DNA of 64,000 bases, taken from assembly GCF_019734195.1 (NCBI RefSeq), contig NZ_JAASHM010000004.1, positions 62,001 through 126,000 on the forward strand. The letters are read 5' to 3'. The translations under genes were made by a program, and so were the position numbers. Source of the stretch: Clostridium sp. K13. GTDB lineage: Bacteria > Bacillota > Clostridia > Clostridiales > Clostridiaceae. Shown here in pieces: positions 1 to 6,229 of the stretch (position 1 is its first letter; the number at the start of each line of letters is the position of its first letter). The notes beneath the pieces are model-generated. The model did no database searches. It worked only from the letters and a program-made list of their open reading frames with translations, and had not been told where the DNA came from.

Positions 1-340
1 CAGTATCAACATAAAATTCCCTACACCAGAAATGCCTATTTCTATATTTATATTTCAAATGTGAAAATCTTTCAAATATCATAAGACTACTCTTTCCTTT
101 TAAATATCCAACGAAACTTGAAACACTCATCTTAGGTGGTATTTCTACAAATAGATATATATGATCTACGTAGGCATATGCTTCAATAAGCGTAAAAACT
201 TTTCATTCACAAAGTTGCTTTAATATCTTTCCTATCTCCTTTTTTAATTCTCCATATATCTCTTTTCGCCTAAACTTAGGTGCAAACACTATATGGTATC
301 TACAGTTATATTTAGTATCTGATAAACTATTATTATCCAT
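1..340 (-). pseudogene. tnpA: IS200/IS605-family TnpA transposase, decayed and cut by window edge
   Basis: Reading from an ATG at 338-340 on the minus strand gives a recognisable Y1 (HUH) transposase: TKYNCRYHIVFAPKFRRKEI, then an in-frame TGA after KQLCE, then VDHIYLFVEIPPKMSVSSF and YLKGKS. IS200-type TnpA proteins single-strand cut and paste their element using an HUH metal motif and a downstream Tyr. Here the HUH motif reads H-I-Y instead of H-x-H, so even without the stop it should be inactive. The catalytic Tyr region would lie beyond the window edge. Family identification is confident; the inactive state follows directly from the stop and lost His. Confidence 0.85.
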
Positions 341-443
341 TATATGGATTATCCTTTTGTTTATTTAATTTGGCTGTGAACCTTTTTAAATTATTGACAA
401 AAGGAATTTTTTTATATGCTCATCGCTTAAGCTAATCTGAACA

Positions 444-460
444 TACCTGCATAGCAGGTA
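444..460. repeat. Hairpin likely marking the 5' end of the IS200-like element
   Basis: A perfect 7-bp inverted repeat (TACCTGC, 3-nt loop, GCAGGTA) lies about 100 bp upstream of the decayed tnpA start. IS200/IS605 elements carry subterminal hairpins recognised by TnpA at such a position. Assignment rests on position and structure only. Confidence 0.45.
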
Positions 461-655
461 GTATTCTTTTATACAAAAATAATTAAGATATCTCAATTTT
501 GTAATTATATTTTTTAATGTCATATTTTAACCTCTAATTAATTAAAATTTTATCATATACTTTTTTTATTTTTAGAGCTAATATTAATTTTTTTCGATTA
601 AAAATGACAATATTGTCTATATTACAGAACATTTTTTGTTTTTTTTACAATACAG

Positions 656-684
656 TTGAAAATTATACATATATAGGATATAAT
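656..684 (+). promoter_or_regulatory. Sigma-A promoter of the EAL gene
   Basis: TTGAAA at 656-661, a 17-bp spacer and TATAAT at 679-684. This is near-consensus and sits about 60 bp ahead of the EAL gene start. Confidence 0.75.
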
Positions 685-742
685 TTACTCTTAAAGTTAA
701 TTAAAATTTTATATAATTAAATAAATTGAGAGGTGATTTTTT

Positions 743-2440
743 ATAAAATTAAAAAATAATTTATTGATTATACTTCTTTTAAATATTTTTTTTATAAATA
801 CCTTTTCATATAAAATAAATGCTTCAACTGAAGCTAAGGAAATAATAAAAATAGGAGTTTATGAAGATGAACCTTATATTTCTATAGATGACAAGGGAAA
901 TATTTCTGGATACTATTACGATCTTATAAATTTACTTAAGAAAGAATATGATTTTCAACCAGAATATGTAATTTGCAACCTTTCTGATGCTTTAAAGATG
1001 TTAGAAGATGGTGATATAGATGTTATATTCGGTTTAGCTATGACAGATGATAGAAAAGAAAAATTTATCTTTAATAAATATAGAATTTGTGTAGAAAATA
1101 ATGCTCTTATTACAAAACTTGATATTGAATTTAAAGATTTGAAAAAGCATGATAATATTAGACTAGGATTATTAGAACATAATTCGAATTCAGAATTCCT
1201 TTTAGATTTTTTCGAATCTAATGAAATTAATTTAATTCCTGTATATGCTACTAATTTTGATGAATTAAAAAAACTTTTAGATAATGATGATATTGATATA
1301 ATTCTGAGTTCTGATTTTAATAATAAATATTATAATATAATTTATAGATTTACTGCTCATCAAGTCTATATAGCAGGAAATAAAAACTCAAAACATATTT
1401 TAGATAAGTTTGATAATGCAATTGAACTCTTAGAAAATAAAAAAAATGGTAAAATTTATAGATTATATAAAAAATATTTTTTTACTTTTAATAATACTAA
1501 TTTAGAAGATATTATTTTAATTTCTTCTAATGTTTGTCTATTATTACTAACTTTATTATTAGTTATTCCTAAATTAAAATTAAGATCAATTAGAAATAAA
1601 GTTAAATTAAACTTAAATAATAATTCTTATTTTTTATATTATCAACCAATTTATAACCCTAGAAATAATAGTGTTGTAGCTTTTGAAGGTCTATTAAGAT
1701 TAAGGGATAGAGATAATAATATTATCCCACCGTCAAAATTTATTTCTGAAATAGAAAATAGTGACATGTTATTTCAAGTATCATTATGGATACTTCAACA
1801 GTCTATCAAGGATTATAAAATATTAAAAAGATCTACCTATTTTTCTAATAAAGATTTTTATATTTCTATTAATGTTTCTTTATCTGAAATTGAAAGTAAG
1901 GAATTTGTATATAAAGCTATTAAAATACTTGCTAACTCTAATATAGGTAATAATAAGATTTGCTTAGAAATAATCGAAAAAGTTAAAATTAATGATTTAT
2001 CTAAAATTACAAAATATATAAAAATACTTAAAAATGCTGGATTTAAAATAGCTATTGATGATTTTGGTGTTGAATATTCTAATTTAGATATTATTAGAAA
2101 GCTTGATTTTGACATTATAAAAATCGATAAATATTTTATTGATACTATTTGTAAGGATATACTTCATAAAAATATTATATTATTTATTAATACTCTAGCA
2201 AGCTCCATTGGTAAATCAGTTGTTCTTGAAGGAATTGAAGAAGCTGAACAACATAATCTTATTAAAAGCATAAATAATGAAAATTTATATGTACAAGGAT
2301 ATTTTTATAGTAAACCTAGGACTCTTGCTGATATTTTTTATTTGCATAATAGTATAAACGATAATATAAGTAATTCTTTAAATAGTAATTTAGAAAATTC
2401 TTTAAACCATAATTCACTTGACTCTGAAACTTCTAATTAA
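743..2440 (+). CDS. Periplasmic-binding-domain sensor with EAL c-di-GMP phosphodiesterase domain
   Basis: The protein has a hydrophobic signal peptide, an SBP_bac_3-type solute-binding domain (about residues 28-230), a transmembrane segment (about 250-272) and a C-terminal EAL domain (about 290-540). It probably senses a small extracytoplasmic ligand and hydrolyses c-di-GMP inside the cell. EAL landmarks are visible: FEGLLRL (EGL instead of EAL, Glu kept), INVSLSE, LEIIEKV, IDDFGVEYS, IIKID, VLEGIEE and QGYFYSKP, so catalysis is plausible. Start choice is odd: the RBS GAGAGGTGA (728-736) is spaced correctly for an ATA codon at 743, giving an ideal signal peptide (x-KLKNNLLIILLLNIFF). The first conventional start is TTG at 764, 28 bp from the RBS and truncating the signal. 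Either ATA initiates rarely or ATG was mutated and expression is low. Confidence 0.8.
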   Translation: MKLKNNLLIILLLNIFFINTFSYKINASTEAKEIIKIGVYEDEPYISIDDKGNISGYYYDLINLLKKEYDFQPEYVICNLSDALKMLEDGDIDVIFGLAMTDDRKEKFIFNKYRICVENNALITKLDIEFKDLKKHDNIRLGLLEHNSNSEFLLDFFESNEINLIPVYATNFDELKKLLDNDDIDIILSSDFNNKYYNIIYRFTAHQVYIAGNKNSKHILDKFDNAIELLENKKNGKIYRLYKKYFFTFNNTNLEDIILISSNVCLLLLTLLLVIPKLKLRSIRNKVKLNLNNNSYFLYYQPIYNPRNNSVVAFEGLLRLRDRDNNIIPPSKFISEIENSDMLFQVSLWILQQSIKDYKILKRSTYFSNKDFYISINVSLSEIESKEFVYKAIKILANSNIGNNKICLEIIEKVKINDLSKITKYIKILKNAGFKIAIDDFGVEYSNLDIIRKLDFDIIKIDKYFIDTICKDILHKNIILFINTLASSIGKSVVLEGIEEAEQHNLIKSINNENLYVQGYFYSKPRTLADIFYLHNSINDNISNSLNSNLENSLNHNSLDSETSN

Positions 2441-2475
2441 AATAGTAATTAAAAAAACATATAATACTGCTTTAA

Positions 2476-2514
2476 GGTAAAAGATTATGAATATATACTT
2501 CCTAATCTTTTACC
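2476..2514. terminator. Bidirectional terminator between convergent genes
   Basis: A perfect 12-bp inverted repeat (2476-2487 with 2503-2514) lies between the stop of the EAL gene and the stop of the convergent ATPase gene. The flanking U-tract is short, so efficiency is uncertain. Confidence 0.55.
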
Positions 2515-2531
2515 TATTTATCAACTTATAA

Positions 2532-3140
2532 TTACTTTCCTGTAACAACCTTATCTTCTTTAACTTTAACAGGTTGTACAACCGCTTTATTTATTCCAAC
2601 TAATTTCATTATTTGCTCAGATCTTTCTTTAGTTGATCCTGTAATTACTGAATATTTAACATTTTCAGCATCTAAGAATCCTAAGATAGCCTTGTCCACC
2701 ATTTGAGCAACTTCTTCGTCTTGCCATCTAACTCCATCTTTCTTGTAACCAAATTCTCTTGGTACGAAGAAAATATGATCATATTGTGGTAGATCTCTTA
2801 TTGCTAAGCTGTATAAATCATTTAATATTTCGATTTCTTTCTTAGTTCTCTTCTTGTCTCCAAGCATTAATCTTCCATATATGTAAGGTACAAAAGTAGC
2901 ATAATCAGTTATAGCATAATCATGAGCATCTAAGCTTTTTTCTAAATGTAATTGACCTAAGTATATTCCATACTGTTCTGAAATGGATTCGATCATACCT
3001 TTATCTCTTAAATAATCAGTACTATATTCTGTAGCAACTCCTACATTTATATCTCTAATTTTTAAATCTACGTATAATTGTTGAATTAATGTTGTTTTAC
3101 CACATCTTGGTCCACCTAGTATAGCAATTCTTACTGGCAT
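2532..3140 (-). CDS. AAA_28-type P-loop ATPase of unknown role
   Basis: A 202-residue cytoplasmic protein with a clear Walker A motif, GGPRCGKTT, at the N-terminus (about residues 9-17), followed by ATEYSTDYLR and an ITDYATFVPY segment that may supply the Mg-binding acidic residues. The layout resembles AAA_28/NadR-like nucleoside-phosphate or adenylate-type kinases, but no substrate can be named. The start is set at the ATG at 3140 (MPVRIAILGG) because GGAGGAG lies just upstream of it; the upstream TTG overlaps that RBS. The gene is monocistronic with its own promoter. The C-terminal 20 residues are Lys/Val-rich and look disordered. Confidence 0.7.
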   Translation of the reverse strand: MPVRIAILGGPRCGKTTLIQQLYVDLKIRDINVGVATEYSTDYLRDKGMIESISEQYGIYLGQLHLEKSLDAHDYAITDYATFVPYIYGRLMLGDKKRTKKEIEILNDLYSLAIRDLPQYDHIFFVPREFGYKKDGVRWQDEEVAQMVDKAILGFLDAENVKYSVITGSTKERSEQIMKLVGINKAVVQPVKVKEDKVVTGK

Positions 3141-3202
3141 TGGCAACTCCTCCAAATATTTATATAAAATTTCATTTTTTTATTCGTACTAATGAGGAAT
3201 AT

Positions 3203-3231
3203 ATTATAACAGTAATTATATTATTTTTCAA
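3203..3231 (-). promoter_or_regulatory. Sigma-A promoter of the AAA ATPase gene
   Basis: On the minus strand TTGAAA (3231-3226), a 17-bp spacer and TATAAT (3208-3203), matching consensus closely, about 65 bp ahead of the ATPase start. Confidence 0.75.
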
Positions 3232-3267
3232 CGACAATTTTTGCTATTTTGTAAACTACCTCCAAAC

Positions 3268-3305
3268 TGCCTCAGGGGAAAAATACACATATTTTTCCCC
3301 TGAGG
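3268..3305. repeat. REP-like palindrome upstream of the RAYT gene
   Basis: A perfect 15-bp inverted repeat with a 4-nt loop: CTCAGGGGAAAAATA (3271-3285) and its complement at 3290-3304. Its left part (3268-3289) is the reverse complement of a 22-mer repeated at 4310-4331 and 4501-4522. It is far richer in G+C than its surroundings. It sits between the ATPase promoter and the RAYT start, so it could be a REP-type transposase substrate, an operator or a terminator. Confidence 0.75.
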
Positions 3306-3371
3306 TGTTTTAATCTTGCAATTTATGTAAATAATATATATATACCAATATGAAAGGAAGTGTATTTATCA

Positions 3372-4292
3372 TTGGCAACTCCAACAAGACCTTGGTTTCC
3401 AGGTGCAAGTTACCATATTACAAACAGAGGAAATCGTAAAGAAATTATATTTCTAGATGATGAAGACTATAACATTTATCTATCATTTGTAAGAAACACT
3501 TTAGAATTCTATAAGAACTTTAATTATAAACTTCTATGTTATTGCCTCATGAGTAATCATGTCCATTTATTATTAAAAACTGATTCTAAAAATCCAAGTT
3601 TTTTTATGAGAAGATTAAATAGCCTATATGTTAAATATTTTAATAGTAAATATAATTATGTAGGACATCTTTTTCAAGAACGTTATTTTAGTAATATTAT
3701 AACTTCAGAATTTGAATTAATTGAAGTAAGCAGATATATACATTTAAATCCTGTAAAAGCTAATATAGTTAAAAACGCTACTGATTATAAGTGGTCTAGC
3801 TATAATCATATTATTTACAATAAACCAATCCCAACTAATCACCCCTATTTACACTATAATGAAATACTAGAGATTATAAATGTTTATATGACTATTGAAA
3901 AAAATACCCCTGATGAAATTATTCTTAAGGATACAACCTCTAAAACATCAAGTAATACTATGAATTTTTTTAGCATAAGAGCTAAATACAAAAAATTTGT
4001 GGATAGTGTAAATCCTTTAAATCATATAGATATAGCTAAGCATAATATTCATAACAAACTCCCTTTTCATCATAGAGTTAACTTAAGCCTTCTTAAATTA
4101 ACTAATACTGATCATAAAATTATTGAATATATAAAGTTAAATGTTGAAAAAATAATTAATCAATCTATCCAAAAAACTTCTGAAGAATTACTTCTAGCTC
4201 CTAACAGTATAGTAAGACTTTCAAAAAAACTTGGCTATAATAACTTTTCAGATATGAAACTTTCACTAAAAAAGGAATTCAAACAACAATAA
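3372..4292 (+). CDS. REP-associated tyrosine transposase (RAYT) fused to an RpiR-type HTH domain
   Basis: The N-terminal about 180 residues are a Y1/TnpA_REP domain: GASYHITNRGNRKEIIF, YCLMSNHVHLLLKT with an intact HVH metal motif, FQERYFSN, and SRYIHLNPVKANIV holding the likely catalytic Tyr. After a linker (about 185-245) the C-terminus reads TDHKIIEYIKLNVEKIINQS, SEELLLAPNSIVRLSKKLGY and NNFSDMKLSL, which matches the N-terminal helix-turn-helix (HTH_6) of RpiR-family sugar-phosphate regulators. RAYTs cut REP hairpins as single strands; the HTH may add double-strand binding or turn it into a regulator. Start is TTG at 3372, preceded by AGGAAGTG; the GTG at 3360 lies within that RBS. It is flanked by inverted copies of a 22-bp repeat and is convergent with manA. 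Confidence 0.85.
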   Translation: MATPTRPWFPGASYHITNRGNRKEIIFLDDEDYNIYLSFVRNTLEFYKNFNYKLLCYCLMSNHVHLLLKTDSKNPSFFMRRLNSLYVKYFNSKYNYVGHLFQERYFSNIITSEFELIEVSRYIHLNPVKANIVKNATDYKWSSYNHIIYNKPIPTNHPYLHYNEILEIINVYMTIEKNTPDEIILKDTTSKTSSNTMNFFSIRAKYKKFVDSVNPLNHIDIAKHNIHNKLPFHHRVNLSLLKLTNTDHKIIEYIKLNVEKIINQSIQKTSEELLLAPNSIVRLSKKLGYNNFSDMKLSLKKEFKQQ

Positions 4293-4309
4293 AATACGCT
4301 ATATTTTTT

Positions 4310-4331
4310 TGTGTATTTTTCCCCTGAGGCA
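4310..4331 (+). repeat. Second copy of the 22-bp RAYT-associated repeat
   Basis: TGTGTATTTTTCCCCTGAGG followed by CA, immediately downstream of the RAYT stop and in inverted orientation relative to the copy at 3268-3289. The two copies therefore bracket the RAYT gene like terminal inverted repeats. Confidence 0.8.
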
Positions 4332-4340
4332 AATTAAATA

Positions 4341-4360
4341 CCCTCGTGATTTCACGAGGG
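4341..4360. terminator. Hairpin between RAYT and manA, candidate manA terminator
   Basis: CCCTCGTGA (4341-4349) and TCACGAGGG (4352-4360) form a compact G+C-rich hairpin. On the minus strand it is followed by a T-rich tract, fitting an intrinsic terminator for manA. Three imperfect copies of CTGATAAATA (4361, 4375, 4390) lie between it and the manA stop. Confidence 0.5.
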
Positions 4361-4401
4361 CTGATAAATAAGAACTGATAAATAGATTACTGATAAAATC
4401 C

Positions 4402-5340
4402 CTACATTGGGTAACTCTTAATTACAGATACATTTCCTCTAAGTTGATACTTTCCAAGAGTAGCAGGAATTAAGTAGCTATCTCCCATTTTAATTTCTTC
4501 TGTGTATTTTTCCCCTGAGGCAATAATTCCATTACCTTCAACGCAAGTTAAAATGAAGAACTTTTCTTCATTACTACAATCAGACCATTCTGTTTCTACA
4601 TTAAGCTTTTGCATACCAAAATACTCATTTTCGCAGAAATCAACTTTAGAGAATCCATCAAACTTAACAACCTCTTTATTAGAAAGGTTTGCTGCCTCTA
4701 AATCAAAGTTAATTACATCTAAAGACTTTTCAACATGAATTTCTCTTGGTCTTCCATAATCATAAACTCTATAAGTAACATCTGAATTTTGTTGAATTTC
4801 AGCTATTATTAACCCTTCACAAATAGCATGAACTAATCCACTATTAATTAAGAAGCAATCTCCCTTTTTAACATCTACAACATTTAAAAACTCTTCACAC
4901 TTTCCTTCTTCTATTGCTTTTGCAAATACTTCTTTATCGCAATTTTTTGTTCCAACAATTAGCTTTGCACCTGGTTTTGCATCTACAACATACCAAGCTT
5001 CAGTCTTACCAAATTGATTTTCAACTCTTTGAGCATACTCATCTCCTGGATGAACTTGAACTGATAATTTTTCTCTTGAATTTATTAACTTAACTAGTAA
5101 TGGGAACTTTTCTGTACTTACCTTTGAACCAACTAATGCATGTCCAAATTCAGCAATAACTTCATCAAAACCTTTACCCTTTAATTCTCCATTTGCAACT
5201 ATTCCTGTTCCATTTGGATGACATGCAACATCCCACGACTCACCAATTTCTCCTTCTGGTAAGTTATTTCTAAAGGCTTCTAAATCTCTTCCACCCCAAA
5301 TTTTATCATAATAAAGATTTTCAAATTTAATTGGATACAT
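4402..5340 (-). CDS. manA: Mannose-6-phosphate isomerase, class I
   Basis: Interconverts fructose-6-phosphate and mannose-6-phosphate in the cytoplasm, feeding mannose into glycolysis or GDP-mannose into glycan synthesis. Type I PMI zinc-site motifs are visible: KIWGGRDL, VQVHPGDEYA, FGKTEAWYV, LVHAICEGLIIAEIQQNSDV and YRVYDYGRPRE. Length (312 residues) is that of the short Firmicutes ManA type. The RBS AGAAGGAGAAGAGAGT precedes the ATG and a good promoter lies upstream. Codons for the segment IIASGEKYTE near the C-terminus (4501-4522) coincide exactly with the 22-bp repeat that flanks the neighbouring RAYT gene; the reading frame is intact, so function is probably retained. Confidence 0.93.
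   Translation of the reverse strand: MYPIKFENLYYDKIWGGRDLEAFRNNLPEGEIGESWDVACHPNGTGIVANGELKGKGFDEVIAEFGHALVGSKVSTEKFPLLVKLINSREKLSVQVHPGDEYAQRVENQFGKTEAWYVVDAKPGAKLIVGTKNCDKEVFAKAIEEGKCEEFLNVVDVKKGDCFLINSGLVHAICEGLIIAEIQQNSDVTYRVYDYGRPREIHVEKSLDVINFDLEAANLSNKEVVKFDGFSKVDFCENEYFGMQKLNVETEWSDCSNEEKFFILTCVEGNGIIASGEKYTEEIKMGDSYLIPATLGKYQLRGNVSVIKSYPM
4501..4522 (+). repeat. Third copy of the 22-bp RAYT-associated repeat, inside manA
   Basis: Identical over 22 bp to 4310-4331 and to the reverse complement of 3268-3289, but embedded in the manA coding sequence (in frame, encoding about ASGEKYT). Identity of this length in an AT-rich genome, all within 1.3 kb of a RAYT, is unlikely to be chance. 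Confidence 0.8.
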
Positions 5341-5391
5341 ACTCTCTTCTCCTTCTCATCTTCTTTTATACTTAATATTAATAAAATACTT

Positions 5392-5420
5392 ATTATACTA
5401 TTAGTTACATACTTATCTAA
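5392..5420 (-). promoter_or_regulatory. Promoter of manA
   Basis: Minus strand TTAGAT (5420-5415), 17-bp spacer, TATAAT (5397-5392), about 50 bp ahead of the manA start. Confidence 0.6.
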
Positions 5421-5703
5421 TTTTTAAATTTTACATATATTTTCATTTTAATTTTATATTATTGTTTATATAAAAACAATGTGTTTAATTTCCTATTTAT
5501 TTGCTTTTTTTCATATTTGTATGTACAAATTCAAGTTTTCTTTAAACACTTCTATATCTTAATGTATATTTTTTGTACAACCTTCAAACAATATATATAT
5601 GCTTAGGAATAAAACCTTTTAGAAAATAAATCTAACTCTATTTATTTCTATAGTAAAAATAATACTTAAGCTTATCCAAATTAAATTTATATCAATATTT
5701 TTA
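5421..5703. other. Intergenic region between manA and small genes
   Basis: Very AT-rich divergent spacer. A weak plus-strand promoter-like pair (TTGTAC, 17 bp, TATATG near 5571-5600) could serve the small genes that follow. No coding signal or RNA structure was recognised. Confidence 0.4.
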
Positions 5704-5721
5704 TTGCAAGGAGGGAGCATC

Positions 5722-5922
5722 TTGAAAGATAAATCTAATGTTTATTTACCACACGTAAGAAGCTATTATGAACCAAGTGAAGAATCTTTAGTAAGCAAAT
5801 CTCCAGAAGGAGTTGATACACCCTTAGCAAATACTGTTGAAGATTCAATAGTAGTAAATAATATAGCATGTCAAGAATTTAGTTACATAGACGATGATGA
5901 TACTGATAGTAACATAGATTAA
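5722..5922 (+). CDS. Small acidic protein of unknown function
   Basis: A 66-residue product starting at TTG 5722, chosen because a strong RBS (AAGGAGGG) ends six bases upstream. The sequence is hydrophilic, begins KDKSNVYLPHVRSYYEP and ends in an Asp-rich tail (YIDDDDTDSNID). There is one Cys, no signal peptide and no membrane segment. It is followed 65 bp later by another small protein gene with its own good RBS, so the two are probably co-transcribed. I do not recognise the family. Strong RBS and clean reading frame support a real gene. Confidence 0.6.
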   Translation: MKDKSNVYLPHVRSYYEPSEESLVSKSPEGVDTPLANTVEDSIVVNNIACQEFSYIDDDDTDSNID

Positions 5923-5987
5923 TACAACAAAATTTATTAGTTCAATTCAACAAGTAAATAGATATGTTTTAAAGGAGAATTAGTATT

Positions 5988-6152
5988 ATGGCTAAATCTA
6001 ATGATAAACAAAATAGAACTAGAGGCGTTATACCTTCTAGTAATACCGAGCTTCCAAATCCTCTTAACAGTTATAATAGTCCTCTTGGTAGTTTAAATAA
6101 TAAAAATAGAGAAACTATACAAAAGGAAAATAAACAAAATAATTTGTTTTAA
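5988..6152 (+). CDS. Small Asn/Ser-rich protein of unknown function
   Basis: A 54-residue product (MAKSNDKQNRTRGVIPSSNT and onward, ending KENKQNNLF) with RBS AAAGGAGA seven bases before the ATG. It is hydrophilic, rich in Asn, Ser and Lys, low in hydrophobic residues, and so probably disordered or nucleic-acid/surface associated like many small sporulation-era proteins; that is only an impression. It follows the gene at 5722 in the same direction and ends at a shared terminator. Confidence 0.6.
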   Translation: MAKSNDKQNRTRGVIPSSNTELPNPLNSYNSPLGSLNNKNRETIQKENKQNNLF

Positions 6153-6186
6153 TTAATACCTCAAAATAATTAGTATCTCAAAAATC

Positions 6187-6228
6187 AAAAATGCTATGAT
6201 AAATATCAAATTTTATCATAGCATTTTT
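6187..6228. terminator. Bidirectional intrinsic terminator
   Basis: A 16-bp inverted repeat (around AATGCTATGATAAA and its complement) flanked by A-runs on one side and T-runs on the other. It lies between the small gene (plus) and the GGDEF-EAL gene (minus) and fits both. Confidence 0.8.
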
Positions 6229-6229
6229 A

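Noticed and set aside
3271..3304. CRISPR-like or simple terminator reading of the palindrome
   Set aside because: Only one palindrome, no spacers; the repeat at 4310 and 4501 and the adjacent RAYT fit a REP-type element better, although a terminator role is not excluded.
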